Of a stretch of DNA of 64,000 bases, positions 43,168 to 53,665 are shown piece by piece (within the stretch, counting starts at the first letter, position 1; each line of letters opens with the position of its first letter). Origin of the DNA: Neobacillus soli NBRC 102451 (GTDB lineage Bacteria; Bacillota; Bacilli; Bacillales; Cytobacillaceae). The position numbers were made by a program, and so were the translations under genes. The DNA is taken from NCBI RefSeq assembly GCF_001591665.1, contig NZ_BCVI01000029.1, positions 1-64,000 of the forward strand. The letters run 5' to 3'. The notes under the pieces are model-generated. The model had not been told where the DNA came from, made no database searches, and saw nothing but the letters and a program-made list of their open reading frames with translations.

Positions 43168-44082
43168 TTAATAAACCTCACTCTTACCTTTCATAGAAGT
43201 AAGAAACAACTCCTTGAATGCATCGCTGGCAGGGGTCAACACTTGTTTCTTGTGGATGAGATAAAAATATCGTTTTAGCGGGATGCCTTTAATTCTAGTT
43301 TGTTTCAGCAGACCTAAGTCCAGTTCTTTCTGGATCGTCGTTTTGGAGATAATGGCTACACCCAAACCGGATTCTACTGATGATTTAATCGATTCGGTAT
43401 TTTCTAGCTCCATAACAATCTGTAATTGATCTAATTCCAGCTGATGATTAAATAAATTTGTTTCCAGTACCTGCCTTGTACCTGACCCCTGTTCCCTGGC
43501 GATTATTGGCAGAGTAAACAGTAATTCTGGCTCAATTGTATCTTCTACAAGACAAGGATGGGGGTCACGAGCGGATGATATGATGACAAGCTCATCCTCT
43601 AAAAATGGTAGGCTATCAATTTCTTTGCGTGGGATAGCTGCCTCAATAAATCCTAAATCAATTTTTCCGTCCAGCAATTTTTCAATAATTTGATAGGAAT
43701 TGTCAATTTTCAAACTTAAATTAACTTTATTGTATTGTTTGATAAAATCGCCAAGGAAATACGGAAGTAAATATTCTCCGATTGTTAGACTGGCGCCTAA
43801 ACGCAGGTCGCCATGAACCGTTTCAGATAGGAGGGAAATATCCTTTTCCACTTGGCTAACAAGCTGGATTATTTGTTCTGCATAACTGAAAAGGATTGTT
43901 CCAGCATATGTCAGCTCCATTTTTTTCGTGGAGCGGTCAAATAATGTCGTATTTAAATATTCCTCTAAATGTTTGATATGTAAACTGACAGATGGTTGTG
44001 AGAGGTGAAGTACTTTCGCTGTCTCTGAGAAGTTCCTTTTTGTAGCGGCCATGAAAAAAACTTTAAGGTGTTCAAGATTCAT
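43168..44082 (-). CDS. LysR-family transcriptional regulator
   Basis: 304 residues. The N-terminal HTH (FSETAKVLHLSQPSVSLHIKHLEEYL) and effector-binding domain (about 90-295, DLRLGASLTIGEYLLPYFLGDF) are typical. It is divergent from the GntR gene that heads the taurine region, with about 125 bases between starts. It may control sulfur-related genes there or itself only; the effector is unknown. GGAGGGG precedes the ATG. Confidence 0.85.
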   Translation of the reverse strand: MNLEHLKVFFMAATKRNFSETAKVLHLSQPSVSLHIKHLEEYLNTTLFDRSTKKMELTYAGTILFSYAEQIIQLVSQVEKDISLLSETVHGDLRLGASLTIGEYLLPYFLGDFIKQYNKVNLSLKIDNSYQIIEKLLDGKIDLGFIEAAIPRKEIDSLPFLEDELVIISSARDPHPCLVEDTIEPELLFTLPIIAREQGSGTRQVLETNLFNHQLELDQLQIVMELENTESIKSSVESGLGVAIISKTTIQKELDLGLLKQTRIKGIPLKRYFYLIHKKQVLTPASDAFKELFLTSMKGKSEVY

Positions 44083-44207
44083 ATTTACCCCTCCAACCTT
44101 CTAAATTTATTCCCTATTATAAAGGAAACTAATGACAAGTGCGACATAAATTAGTAACATATAATTATAAAATAAAAAAATTGGAAAATTCAAGGAGGGG
44201 AACGATA

Positions 44208-44930
44208 GTGAATTTAAATCCAAAAGACCCACTGCCACTTCACATTCAATTAAGAAATAAGCTCGAGAAATTAATTAAGGAAGGTTATTACCAAGAGAAA
44301 ATACCTAGTGAAAGGGAGCTCATGGAGTCCTATAAAGTGAGCAGGAGTACGGTGAGAGAAGCAGTTTCCCATTTAGTAAGAGATGGTATTTTAGAAAAAG
44401 TTCATGGAAAAGGGACGTTTATTTCCCTTAAACCGATTCAGGATTGGCTCGGAAGCCTTAGCAGTACAACGGAGATAATTAAACGGATGGGTATGAAACC
44501 TGATGCAAAGCTTGTAAAGCATGGCATTGTGGAAACACCAGATGAAATAAAGGAAGTTACCGGCTTTCAAGAAGCTTACTATATTAAAAGAATCAGATAT
44601 GCAAATGATGTCCCGATTGCGATTGAAGTTCAGTACTACCCAATTGAAATTGGCAAAAAGCTAGCGGAGTTTGATATTGAAAAAGGGACTTTATACGATT
44701 TCCTTGAGGAAGACCTACAAATAAAATTTTCCGATGCAGAGCAGATCATTACAAGCGGTCAATTATCTAAGGAAGATGCTGAACTTTTAGAGATACCAGA
44801 ACCTTTCAATGTACTGGTTACCGAACGATTGTTGATGGACCAAGAGGGTGATTTAATAGAATATTACATTGCCTATTTTCGCTCAGATATGTACTCGTTT
44901 CGAATCAAACTTTCAAGAAAATATAATTAA
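44208..44930 (+). CDS. GntR-family (UTRA) regulator of taurine genes
   Basis: About 240 residues. Winged helix about 8-75 (IPSERELMESYKVSRSTVREAVSHL) and a UTRA domain about 95-238 with PIAIEVQYYPIEI. It precedes the taurine catabolic genes by 250 bases, and a palindromic operator candidate lies in that gap. The frame extends to 44139, but AAGGAGGGG 7 bases before GTG 44208 and the family N terminus (LNPKDPLPLHIQLR) support the GTG. Likely the taurine-responsive regulator (inference). Confidence 0.85.
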   Translation: MNLNPKDPLPLHIQLRNKLEKLIKEGYYQEKIPSERELMESYKVSRSTVREAVSHLVRDGILEKVHGKGTFISLKPIQDWLGSLSSTTEIIKRMGMKPDAKLVKHGIVETPDEIKEVTGFQEAYYIKRIRYANDVPIAIEVQYYPIEIGKKLAEFDIEKGTLYDFLEEDLQIKFSDAEQIITSGQLSKEDAELLEIPEPFNVLVTERLLMDQEGDLIEYYIAYFRSDMYSFRIKLSRKYN

Positions 44931-45073
44931 AAAAGGATTAATGACGGAACGAAATGGAACGATTAAAAATATTAATAAATAGTATTAAAATACTAAATAT
45001 TCTTTATGATTGGAATATATTGAAAATTGTAACTAAGTATGATTAAATTTAATTAAGGTTGCTTTGTTATCCA

Positions 45074-45096
45074 AACTGGTCCGGATGACCTGATGT
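45074..45096. promoter_or_regulatory. GntR-type operator candidate upstream of ald-tpa-xsc
   Basis: ACTGGTC-cggat-GACCTGAT contains the inverted repeat GGTC-N5-GACC and resembles operators of HutC/UTRA regulators (for example ACTGGTC...GACCAGT). Lies about 85-105 bases before the ald start. Confidence 0.45.
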
Positions 45097-45116
45097 CCGT
45101 ATTTTAAAAGGAAAAG

Positions 45117-45130
45117 TGTAAACGCTATCA
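45117..45130 (+). promoter_or_regulatory. CcpA cre site upstream of the taurine operon
   Basis: TGTAAACGCTATCA matches TGWAANCGNTNWCA at every defined position, 50 bases before the ald start. It indicates catabolite control of taurine breakdown. Confidence 0.78.
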
Positions 45131-45180
45131 TCCAAAACAGATAACTTTTGACCGTAATGAATTGAAAGGACGTGTAGGTT

Positions 45181-46317
45181 TTGATTATTGGTGTACCAAA
45201 AGAAATTAAGAATAACGAAAATCGGGTTTCCATGGTCCCTGCGAGTGTAGCCTCTTATGTAAAGACAGGACACCGGGTCTTAGTTGAGAAGGACGCTGGC
45301 TTAGGAAGTGGAATTTCGAATGAAGAATACGAAAAAGCGGGTGCAATGATCGTCCCGACAGCGGGGGATGCTTGGGCTGCTGAAATGGTAGTTAAAGTAA
45401 AAGAACCTCAAGCCGAAGAGTTTCAATACTTGCGTAAAGGCTTAATTCTATTTACGTATCTCCATTTGGCTGCTGAACCTGAATTAACGAAAGCATTAAT
45501 CGATAACCAGGTGACAGCAGTCGCTTATGAAACCATCCAGTTAGAAAATCGTTCACTGCCGCTGTTAACTCCAATGAGTGAAGTAGCCGGCAGAATGTCG
45601 GTTCAGCTCGGGGCACAATTTTTAGAAAGAATTCATGGAGGGAAAGGGGTTTTATTAGGCGGAGTACCTGGCGTAAAACCAGGAAAAGTTGTCATCATCG
45701 GCGGAGGAGTAGTCGGAACAAATGCGGCGAAAATGGCCATCGGGCTTGGAGCGGATGTGACAATCTTTGATATAAATGCTGAACGTCTACGGCAATTAGA
45801 TGATCTTTTTGGCGGCAGAGTAAAGACTGTGATGTCCAATCCATTCAACATTGCGGAGGAAGTCAAGCAGGCAGACTTACTTATTGGCGCCGTCCTAATC
45901 CCTGGTGCAAAGGCTCCACAGCTTGTCAGTGAAGAAATGGTTAAACAAATGGAAGAAAAATCCGTGATTATCGATGTAGCCGTTGATCAAGGCGGATCAA
46001 TCGAAACAATCGACCATATAACATCTCATGATTCCCCCACATATATAAAACATGGTGTCTTACATTACGCCGTGCCGAACATCCCGGGAGCTGTATCAAA
46101 AACATCAACGTATGCCCTGGCAAATGTAACTACCCCATATGGTTTGCTGCTTGCAAACAAAGGGCTTCAACAATCTGTACTGTTAAACCCGGCATTAGCA
46201 AAAGGCCTTAACACCTATCAGGGTAAAGTTATACACCCAGCGGTTGCAGAAACATACAACATTCCTTTTACACCTTTAAGTGAGTTATTTCAAAAAATAC
46301 CATCTACAACAGTATAA
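45181..46317 (+). CDS. ald: Alanine dehydrogenase
   Basis: 378 residues. It begins [19 protein letters not shown], has [13 protein letters not shown] (active-site His) and the NAD site [17 protein letters not shown]. Oxidises alanine to pyruvate and ammonium with NAD+. Placed before the taurine:pyruvate aminotransferase, it regenerates the pyruvate acceptor and releases the taurine nitrogen. TTG start; only weak AGG/GGA tracts precede it. The next gene starts 22 bases after its stop. Confidence 0.94.
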   Translation: MIIGVPKEIKNNENRVSMVPASVASYVKTGHRVLVEKDAGLGSGISNEEYEKAGAMIVPTAGDAWAAEMVVKVKEPQAEEFQYLRKGLILFTYLHLAAEPELTKALIDNQVTAVAYETIQLENRSLPLLTPMSEVAGRMSVQLGAQFLERIHGGKGVLLGGVPGVKPGKVVIIGGGVVGTNAAKMAIGLGADVTIFDINAERLRQLDDLFGGRVKTVMSNPFNIAEEVKQADLLIGAVLIPGAKAPQLVSEEMVKQMEEKSVIIDVAVDQGGSIETIDHITSHDSPTYIKHGVLHYAVPNIPGAVSKTSTYALANVTTPYGLLLANKGLQQSVLLNPALAKGLNTYQGKVIHPAVAETYNIPFTPLSELFQKIPSTTV

Positions 46318-46339
46318 AAATATAGGAGGGATCATCATA

Positions 46340-47704
46340 ATGACTAAACTAGAAGTTCAAGAGCAGGAAATACTTGAAACTCAGGATCAAAATCATTTAT
46401 GGCATGCCATGAGCCGTCATGTAGAAGGCGGTAAGCCCACAATTGCTGAGTCTGGTGAAGGTTCTTGGTTTACCGATGTACATGGCAAGCGTTACTTGGA
46501 TGGTGTATCCGGATTATGGTGTTTAAATTTGGGCCATGGCCGGAAGGAAATTGTCGATGCGGCGGCGGAACAAATGATGAAACTTTCCTATTTTCCACTA
46601 ACGTTAAGTCATATACCGGCAATTCAATTATCTACTAAAATCAGTGATCTATTAGGAGATTCCTATAAAACCTTCTTTTCCAATAGCGGTTCGGAAGCCA
46701 ATGAAACGGCATTTAAAATTGCCAGACAATATCATATTCAGAATGGTAATCCAGGAAAATTTAAAATTATTTCAAGGTATCGTGCCTATCATGGTTCGAC
46801 ACTAGGGGCATTAAGTGCAACAGCACAAGCAAACCGCAGGGTAAAATACGATCCAGGTGTGCCAGGCTTCCTCCATGTTCCACCACCGTATAGCTATCGC
46901 TGCCCGTTTGGCGAGGAGGTTACTGATTGCGATAAAGTGGCCGCAGATATGATAGACCAAGTGATAAATTGGGAAGGATCTGAAACTGTATCTGCTGTCA
47001 TCATGGAACCGTTTATTTCTGGCGGAGGTGTGATTGTTCCATCAGAAAAATATTTACAGGGTGTAGCAGAGATTTGTATGAAACATGATGTCCTGCTCAT
47101 TATGGATGAAGTCGTATCAGGGTTTGGAAGAACCGGAAAAATGTTTGGATTTATGCATTCTGAAGGTGTTCAGCCTGATATTGTGACCATGGCCAAGGGA
47201 CTGACGAGCGGCTATTTACCGCTAGGAGCAACGGCGGTGAAATCGGAACTATTTGAAACCTTTAAAGAAAAGGGGAATGACAAACACCTTCGTCACGTCT
47301 CTACCTATGGGGGACACCCGGCAAGCTGTGCCGTTGCACTGAAAAATATTGAAATTATTGAACAAGAAAATATCGTAAGCAGGGTTGCCACATTAGGTGA
47401 ATCGATTCTAGGTAGATTAAAAGATTTAATTCAGCATGAAAATGTTGGAGAAATACGCCATAAAGGATTTTTATATGGAATTGAATTAGTCAAAGATAAA
47501 GAGTCCAAAGAGCCTGCTGCAGATGAAATGTTGGCTAAAGTAATCGGCTTATGTAAAGAAAAAGGCTTAATTATTGGCAGAAATGGTGACACCGTACCAG
47601 GTTTTAATAACGTGCTTATTATTGCCCCTCCGCTTTCTTCGACGGAAGAGGACCTGAACTTCTTGGTGGAAACGGTAAAATATGCTTTTGATCAACTAAA
47701 TTAA
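46340..47704 (+). CDS. tpa: Taurine:pyruvate aminotransferase
   Basis: About 454 residues, class-III PLP aminotransferase. It has [19 protein letters not shown], the cofactor Asp in [15 protein letters not shown] and Lys286 in [15 protein letters not shown]. It converts taurine and pyruvate to sulfoacetaldehyde and alanine. The specificity is assigned from its place between ald and xsc. The frame extends into ald (46280), but TAGGAGGG 10 bases before ATG 46340 sets the start. Confidence 0.92.
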   Translation: MTKLEVQEQEILETQDQNHLWHAMSRHVEGGKPTIAESGEGSWFTDVHGKRYLDGVSGLWCLNLGHGRKEIVDAAAEQMMKLSYFPLTLSHIPAIQLSTKISDLLGDSYKTFFSNSGSEANETAFKIARQYHIQNGNPGKFKIISRYRAYHGSTLGALSATAQANRRVKYDPGVPGFLHVPPPYSYRCPFGEEVTDCDKVAADMIDQVINWEGSETVSAVIMEPFISGGGVIVPSEKYLQGVAEICMKHDVLLIMDEVVSGFGRTGKMFGFMHSEGVQPDIVTMAKGLTSGYLPLGATAVKSELFETFKEKGNDKHLRHVSTYGGHPASCAVALKNIEIIEQENIVSRVATLGESILGRLKDLIQHENVGEIRHKGFLYGIELVKDKESKEPAADEMLAKVIGLCKEKGLIIGRNGDTVPGFNNVLIIAPPLSSTEEDLNFLVETVKYAFDQLN

Positions 47705-47726
47705 TCTTAGAAGGGTTGTGCTAATA

Positions 47727-49496
47727 ATGGCAAAAGTAGAAAAAGAATTACAACAAATAAAAACGAAAAAAGTGAAAATGACACCTAGTGAGGCAATTGT
47801 GGAGACACTTGTTGCAGAAGGGGTAAAGCATATTTCGGGTATTTTGGGATCTGCATTTATGGATATGCTTGATCTTTTACCTACTGCTGGTATCCGCTTT
47901 ATTGGGGTTCGTCATGAACAAAGTGCAGCACATATGGCGGATGCCTACACAAGAGTGAGTGGGGTAGCAGGCGTAGTCATTGGTCAAAATGGGCCTGGAA
48001 TCACAAATATGGTGACTTCTGTGGCTGCTGCAAATCAAGCACATACACCAATGGTCGTTATTTCACCATCTGCAGGAACACCAACTGTCGGTTGGGACGG
48101 GTTCCAAGAGTGTGACCAAGTATCCATATTTAAAGCAATTACGAAGGAAACGGTAAGGGTTACCCATCCAGGCCGTGTAGCTGATTGTTTACGAACAGCG
48201 TTTCGTATCGCTTATGCCGAGCGAGGACCTGTATTGTTCGATATTCCGAGGGACTATTTCTATGGAGAATTAGAAGATGCCATTTTAGAGCCGCATCAAT
48301 ACCGTGTTGATAATCGGGGCTGTGGATCTTTAGAGTTAATTGATCAAGCCGTTGAATTATTGGCTAATGCAAAAAATCCTGTCATCATTTCAGGTCGTGG
48401 CGTTGTTGACTCTGACGGCATTGAAGCCGTAAAGGAAATTGCGGAACACCTTACAGCACCTGTTGCTGTTTCATACATGCATAATGATGCATTCCCTGCT
48501 AATCATGCTTTATCTGTTGGACCCATCGGCTATATGGGAGCAAAATCGGCTATGAACACGCTTAAGGATGCTGACGTTGTGTTAGCCCTGGGTACTCGTT
48601 TATCTGTTTTTGGAACACTGCCTTGCTATGATATCGATTATTTTCCGAAAAATGCAAAGATTATACAAGTGGATATTAATCCGCGTAATATTGCCCGTAC
48701 ACATCCGGTGGAAGTGGGAATTATCGGCGATGCGAAGGCTGCGAGTGTTGAAATCGCTAAACGCTTGATAGAAAAGACGCCAAATTTAGCGGCAAATCAA
48801 GAAAGACTTCGTCAAGCAGCCGAAGAAAAAGCGCAATGGGAGAAAGAGTTAGTTGACCTTGCAATGGTAGATGGAAATCCAATTAATCCACGTCGTGCGC
48901 TGCTAGAACTTACCAAGGTTTTACCAGAAAACGCCATCGTTACAACCGATATTGGAAATGTTTCATCAACAGCAAATGCCTACTTAAAATTTAATCATGG
49001 GCGTCAGCATATCGCTGCCTTAACTTTTGGTAATACTGGTTTTGCGTATCCATCTGCATTAGGTGCAAAGCTTGCTAATCCAACTAGTCCAGTAGTGGCT
49101 ATTGTCGGTGACGGTGCATGGGGGATGAGCTTGCATGAAGTCAGCACAGCTGTGGAGGAAAATATTCCGGTAGTCGCTTGTGTGTTTAATAATAATGCCT
49201 GGTGTGCAGAAAAGAAAAACCAAGTTGACTTTTATAATAATCGTTTCGTAGGTGCAGATATTCAAAATCCTAATTTTGCAGAAGTCGCTAGATCGATGGG
49301 GGCAGTAGGAATAAATGTCGAAAGACCAGAGGATGTCGGACCTGCTATCCAAAGAGCGATTGAGTCAAATAAGCCAACGGTTATTGACATCCAAGTAGAT
49401 GGAACTCAATTGGCACCGCCATTTAGAAAAGATGCATTGAAATTGCCGACACGCTTTTTACCTAAATATTCCCACTTGGATCACAAAAACTGGTAA
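47727..49496 (+). CDS. xsc: Sulfoacetaldehyde acetyltransferase
   Basis: About 589 residues, thiamine-diphosphate enzyme of the acetolactate-synthase type. It has the catalytic Glu region [30 protein letters not shown] and the ThDP motif [13 protein letters not shown]...FNNNAW. Xsc converts sulfoacetaldehyde and phosphate to acetyl phosphate and sulfite. ATG 47727, 11 bases after AGAAGGG, is preferred over GTG 47718. No pta gene follows, unlike many taurine loci, so acetyl phosphate must enter metabolism through enzymes encoded elsewhere. Confidence 0.94.
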   Translation: MAKVEKELQQIKTKKVKMTPSEAIVETLVAEGVKHISGILGSAFMDMLDLLPTAGIRFIGVRHEQSAAHMADAYTRVSGVAGVVIGQNGPGITNMVTSVAAANQAHTPMVVISPSAGTPTVGWDGFQECDQVSIFKAITKETVRVTHPGRVADCLRTAFRIAYAERGPVLFDIPRDYFYGELEDAILEPHQYRVDNRGCGSLELIDQAVELLANAKNPVIISGRGVVDSDGIEAVKEIAEHLTAPVAVSYMHNDAFPANHALSVGPIGYMGAKSAMNTLKDADVVLALGTRLSVFGTLPCYDIDYFPKNAKIIQVDINPRNIARTHPVEVGIIGDAKAASVEIAKRLIEKTPNLAANQERLRQAAEEKAQWEKELVDLAMVDGNPINPRRALLELTKVLPENAIVTTDIGNVSSTANAYLKFNHGRQHIAALTFGNTGFAYPSALGAKLANPTSPVVAIVGDGAWGMSLHEVSTAVEENIPVVACVFNNNAWCAEKKNQVDFYNNRFVGADIQNPNFAEVARSMGAVGINVERPEDVGPAIQRAIESNKPTVIDIQVDGTQLAPPFRKDALKLPTRFLPKYSHLDHKNW

Positions 49497-49506
49497 AACA
49501 CATGGA

Positions 49507-49546
49507 AAGAGGGGCAACCTATTTGGGATCGCCCCTCTTTTTTTTC
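49507..49546 (+). terminator. Terminator after xsc
   Basis: AGAGGGGC (49508-49515) with GCCCCTCT (49531-49538), followed by T7-8. Confidence 0.88.
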
Positions 49547-49601
49547 TAAATATCCTCTTATTGAACAATTGCCCATGTTATCTCTAAAAAAATACTGAAA
49601 G

Positions 49602-51032
49602 TTGGTGGATATTTTGGAGCATCAACCAGAAAAACTCAAAGCCGGCCTTAAACAAAGGCATTTGACCATGATATCTTTGAGTGGGGTTATTGGAGCGGGA
49701 CTGTTTGTTGGAAGCGGTATCATAATCGGCAAAACAGGTCCAGGAGCCATCTTATCATATGTAATTGCGGGCATAATCGTGGTTCTTATTATGCGGATGC
49801 TTGGTGAAATGGCAACCGTTAATCCGAATACAGGATCTTTTGCCGTATATGCAAGAGAAGGCATTGGTGAATGGGCAGGTTTCACAACGGGATGGTTATA
49901 TTGGTTTTTCTGGGTTATTGTTATTGCACTGGAGGCAGTTGCTGGTGCAGCAATTGTACATGAATGGCTTCCCTTCATTCCAGTCTGGCTGATAAGCCTA
50001 GCATTAATTATTTTATTACAACTTACGAATGTTTTTTCAGTTAAATCCTTTGGGGAATTTGAATATTGGTTTTCAATTATTAAAATAGGAAGTATTATTC
50101 TGTTTTTAATCTTAGGCGCAGCGGTTATTTTTGGATTTGTTCCAGGTATTAAGTCACCCGGCGTATCGAATCTTACAAACTTCGGAGGTTTCATACCTAA
50201 TGGTTTAGGTTCAGTAATAGTTGGTATTGCAATTGTTTTTCATGCCTTCGTTGGAGTTGAAATTCCGGCCATTGCAGCTGGCGAAACCTCAGACCCAGTG
50301 AATAATGTAAAAAGAGCATTAAATAGTGTGGTCTGGCGGATTCTAATTTTTTACATTGGTTCGATTGCAGTAGTAGTAACTCTTTTACCTTGGAATTCAG
50401 GAACACTATTAAAAAGCCCGTTTGTTTCGGTTCTTGAATTGATTGGAATTCCTTCGGCAGCCGTTTTCATGAATATAGTGGTCTTGACTGCATTGTTATC
50501 TTGCCTAAATTCGGGGCTCTATACAAGCTCTCGAATGCTATTTTCTCTCTCTCAAAAGGGTGATGCCCCAAAAGTATTTTCAAAACTAAGCAAGAATGGG
50601 GTTCCTGTTTTTGCAGTATTAGGGAGCACATTATTTGCGTTTATTAGCACAATTTTTAGTTACGTATCCCCAGATAAAATCTTTTTCTTTTTGGTAAACT
50701 CATCTGGTGGGGTTGGAATTCTTGTCTATTTAGCCATTGCAATTTCACATTTACGCTTAAGAAAAAGAATGGAGAAAACTAATCCCGGAATTTTTAAAAT
50801 TAAAATGTGGTTCTTCCCATATTTAACCTATGCAACAATAGCTGCCATGATTTCCGTCCTTATTTTAATGGCATTTATTGAATCGCAGCGACCGCAGTTT
50901 ATTTTTACATCGCTGTTTACCATCATTGTTATTTCATCATACTTCGTAAATCGGCGAAGAAAGGAGAGCATTGATAGGCAAGAAATAGGGTTGAATTCTC
51001 GTATTCTAAACCCCGATAAACAAGAAATCTAG
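49602..51032 (+). CDS. APC-family amino acid permease
   Basis: About 476 residues, 12 membrane helices. The opening LTMISLSGVIGAGLFVGSGIIIGKTGPGAIL and ETSDPVNNVKRALNSVVWRI are typical of the amino acid transporter (AAT) subgroup that includes GabP. Its position between the taurine genes and tauABC suggests import of taurine or alanine, or of another omega-amino acid (inference). The start is uncertain: TTG 49602, GTG 49605 or TTG 49614, the last having GGTGG 5 bases upstream. It is separated from xsc by a terminator. Confidence 0.85.
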   Translation: MVDILEHQPEKLKAGLKQRHLTMISLSGVIGAGLFVGSGIIIGKTGPGAILSYVIAGIIVVLIMRMLGEMATVNPNTGSFAVYAREGIGEWAGFTTGWLYWFFWVIVIALEAVAGAAIVHEWLPFIPVWLISLALIILLQLTNVFSVKSFGEFEYWFSIIKIGSIILFLILGAAVIFGFVPGIKSPGVSNLTNFGGFIPNGLGSVIVGIAIVFHAFVGVEIPAIAAGETSDPVNNVKRALNSVVWRILIFYIGSIAVVVTLLPWNSGTLLKSPFVSVLELIGIPSAAVFMNIVVLTALLSCLNSGLYTSSRMLFSLSQKGDAPKVFSKLSKNGVPVFAVLGSTLFAFISTIFSYVSPDKIFFFLVNSSGGVGILVYLAIAISHLRLRKRMEKTNPGIFKIKMWFFPYLTYATIAAMISVLILMAFIESQRPQFIFTSLFTIIVISSYFVNRRRKESIDRQEIGLNSRILNPDKQEI

Positions 51033-51076
51033 TAAACGTCACTTTAACACAAAATGTAACTGTGATTCATAAAAAG

Positions 51077-51123
51077 GTAAAAGGCTTTTATTTATGGAAA
51101 AATAAAAGCCTTTTACTTTTTTA
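51077..51123 (+). terminator. Terminator of the permease gene
   Basis: 17-bp stem GTAAAAGGCTTTTATTT (51077-51093) with 51100-51116, followed by T6. Confidence 0.88.
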
Positions 51124-51144
51124 TTCTAGCGAGGGGGATAACCG

Positions 51145-51750
51145 TTGAAAGATGTAATGAAAATAATTTTTGGTAATAGTTTAATAGGTAGTTCTTATGC
51201 CTGTTTAGTTGTCCCGCATGAAATAATTAATGGCGGTGTCACTAGTTTAGCCTTAATATTAAACGCTATATCTGGGGCAGGGATTACCAAACTAGCAAAT
51301 ATCATAACATTCCTTTTATTATTGATCTGTTTAATTTTCCTTGGTAGGGATTATTTTTTTAAATCTATTTTAAGTAGTATTTGTTACTTGTTCTTCTTTA
51401 ACTTTTTTTACTCATTGCAGTTTAGCACAAATTTAAACCAAGTTTCTTCCATTATATTAGCATCAGTATTGATAGCTCTAGGGTATTACTTTTGTATATC
51501 CGCCAATGCCACTACCGTAGGGGTGGACGTTATAGCCATCATCTTACATCATAGAAATAAAAAAATTGATATCGCAATTGCGATAAGGTGTCTTAATTAT
51601 ATTGTGTTATTATTTGGATTCTCTCTGTTTGGTTGGATTTCAATCATTAAAGGAGTGATCTTTACCTTTATTTATTCACTATTATTGAAAAAACTATTGA
51701 ATAGAAATCAGGTTGTTATTTTAGATAAAGACAGGGTAGTAAAAAATTAA
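51145..51750 (+). CDS. YitT-like (DUF161) integral membrane protein
   Basis: 201 residues, about five to six membrane helices. Motifs VVPHEIINGGVTSLALIL and ATTVGVDVIAIILHHR match the YitT/DUF161 membrane core; the C-terminal DUF2179 domain of many family members is absent or truncated here. Function unknown. Lying between taurine degradation and import, it could handle an ion such as sulfite, but nothing in the sequence shows this. TTG start 7-8 bases after GAGGGGG. Markedly AT-rich. Confidence 0.7.
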   Translation: MKDVMKIIFGNSLIGSSYACLVVPHEIINGGVTSLALILNAISGAGITKLANIITFLLLLICLIFLGRDYFFKSILSSICYLFFFNFFYSLQFSTNLNQVSSIILASVLIALGYYFCISANATTVGVDVIAIILHHRNKKIDIAIAIRCLNYIVLLFGFSLFGWISIIKGVIFTFIYSLLLKKLLNRNQVVILDKDRVVKN

Positions 51751-51751
51751 A

Positions 51752-51793
51752 GGTAAAAACCGCTTGATTCTTGTGATTCAAGCGGTTTTTACC
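51752..51793. terminator. Bidirectional terminator
   Basis: 16-bp stem GGTAAAAACCGCTTGA (51752-51767) with TCAAGCGGTTTTTACC (51778-51793), between convergent genes. Confidence 0.9.
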
Positions 51794-51798
51794 ATTCA

Positions 51799-52617
51799 TT
51801 ATAAAGAAATGAGACTAATGATCTCTTCACGTCGTTTAACGAAGTCTGGTTCTGTTCGGTACATACGGCTTTTTCCTTCTTCAATTCTATAGGGGAAATC
51901 GCTGTACATTTCTCTAAGGATGCGACCTGGCCTTGCTGATAAAACAATAATATGCGTCCCTAACAATAAGGCTTCTTCCACATCATGTGTAATAAAAAAT
52001 ATCGTCTTATGCGTCTCTTTCCATATCTTCCTAATATTATCTTGCATTTGTTCCTTTGTCATGGCATCTAAAGCACCAAATGGTTCATCCATCAATACAA
52101 TGCGCGGATCATTTGCTAATACACGGGCAATAGATGCTCTTTGCTTCATACCGCCGGAAAGCTCATAAGATTTTGCTTTTTTAAACTGGGAAAGGCCAAC
52201 CATTTCTAAATAATGATCAACAATTTCACGTTTTTCTTTCGCTGGAACTTTCCTCATTTTTAAGCCAAAGCCAACATTATCTTCAATATTCAACCATGGA
52301 TACAGCATTTGTTGCTGGAAAACAACACCCCTATGCCGATCAGGCTTAGGTGAAATGGGCTTGTTGTCTAGCAGAACTTCACCGGATGTAGCCTGGTGGT
52401 AGCCCGCTAAAATGCGTAATAATGTGGTCTTCCCACATCCGGAAGGACCTAATACACAGACGAAACTGCCTTCTTTAATTTGTAAATTAATATTTTTTAG
52501 TGCCGTCACAACCTGCTTATCTGTCTGGTAGGTTAAATCTACATTTTTTATTTGAAGGACCATAGAATCAGATGCGGTTTCTTTAAGAGCATGACTATTA
52601 ATAATGGGGCTCACCAC
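51799..52617 (-). CDS. tauB: Taurine/sulfonate ABC transporter ATP-binding protein
   Basis: 272 residues. Walker A GPSGCGKTT, signature LSGGMKQR, Walker B IVLMDEPFGALD and the H-loop FFITHDVEEALLLG; nitrate/sulfonate/taurine (NitT/TauT) subfamily. It energises import with the permease and binding protein of the same operon (order permease, binding protein, ATPase). GTG start directly after the upstream stop codon, so translation is coupled. Confidence 0.9.
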   Translation of the reverse strand: MVSPIINSHALKETASDSMVLQIKNVDLTYQTDKQVVTALKNINLQIKEGSFVCVLGPSGCGKTTLLRILAGYHQATSGEVLLDNKPISPKPDRHRGVVFQQQMLYPWLNIEDNVGFGLKMRKVPAKEKREIVDHYLEMVGLSQFKKAKSYELSGGMKQRASIARVLANDPRIVLMDEPFGALDAMTKEQMQDNIRKIWKETHKTIFFITHDVEEALLLGTHIIVLSARPGRILREMYSDFPYRIEEGKSRMYRTEPDFVKRREEIISLISL

Positions 52618-53646
52618 CTAATCTTTTTGAAGGAATTTCGGTTCAATGGCATCTTCATAGGCTTTAAGATCGGGTACAGTGTTAATCGCCTTTTGCGTTT
52701 TTAAAAACTCTGCCGTATCTTTTAACGCTTTGGAAAATGATCCTTTTTTGTCAACTGTTCCTAAATACTCGTCTGAAGCTTGTTCTTTTGCATCTAACCA
52801 GATTAATTGATCCATGAAAAATGTTGCGTCTTCTTTTGATACGTTTAACTCATTTTTCATAGCTTCAGCCGCTTCGTCTTTTGATGAACGATATAATTGG
52901 ACGGATTCATCTAGTATTTTAATATATTGTTTTAATACATCTGGATGATTCTTAATAAAGTCCTTCGTTGCGATTCCTACATCAGCAGTGAGAATTCCAT
53001 CCTTTGCAAGGTCGCGGCTTGTTAAAACAATGTTGCCGTCATTCACCATTTCACCTAGTGTCGGGTACCAGACATATCCGCCATCAATTTGTCCTTGTTT
53101 CCACGCAGCTAACATGTCAGCTGGCTTCATATCTAAAATGGTTACTTTATTTTGGTCAATTCCTTTTAATTTAAGGGCGGATAACAAACTGTAATGTGTA
53201 GTTGAACCGAAAGAGACTGCTATTTTTTTACCCACAACATCTTCAAGTGATTTAATTCCACTATCTTTCTTGACAGCTAATGCCTCGTTATCTCCAATGA
53301 CATCGTGAAGCCAAATGACTTTATATGGTAAATTTTGTGCTACCCCGGATGCGACTGAACTAGAACCAATCAGGCCGGCATCAATTTCTCCTGCAGCCAT
53401 GGCCGTATTCACATCAACCGCTGCCTCAAATTGATGCAAGGTTACCTTCACACCTTTGAACTTCTCCTCAAACATTTTGGTTGCTTTTGCTAGCAGCTCT
53501 GCATTTGGTATGACTTGGTAACCAATTCGGAACTCTACCCTACCATCAGCAGATTTAGATGTTGTTTTATTCCCACAGGCACTAATCATCAATAGTGAGA
53601 AAACAATCATCAAAGACATGAACCATTTCATTTTGCCGTTTTTCAT
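52618..53646 (-). CDS. tauA: Taurine/sulfonate ABC transporter substrate-binding lipoprotein
   Basis: 342 residues. Signal peptide with lipobox ISAC (lipidated Cys24), then a periplasmic-binding fold of the SsuA/TauA type: RIGYQVIPNAELLAKA, GEIDAGLIGSSSVASGVA, GGYVWYPTLGEM. In a Gram-positive it is tethered to the outer face of the membrane. Taurine is assigned because the catabolic genes lie next to the operon; other sulfonates are possible. 19 bases downstream of the permease gene. Confidence 0.9.
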   Translation of the reverse strand: MKNGKMKWFMSLMIVFSLLMISACGNKTTSKSADGRVEFRIGYQVIPNAELLAKATKMFEEKFKGVKVTLHQFEAAVDVNTAMAAGEIDAGLIGSSSVASGVAQNLPYKVIWLHDVIGDNEALAVKKDSGIKSLEDVVGKKIAVSFGSTTHYSLLSALKLKGIDQNKVTILDMKPADMLAAWKQGQIDGGYVWYPTLGEMVNDGNIVLTSRDLAKDGILTADVGIATKDFIKNHPDVLKQYIKILDESVQLYRSSKDEAAEAMKNELNVSKEDATFFMDQLIWLDAKEQASDEYLGTVDKKGSFSKALKDTAEFLKTQKAINTVPDLKAYEDAIEPKFLQKD

Positions 53647-53665
53647 CCCTTTACCCCCTGTCTTT

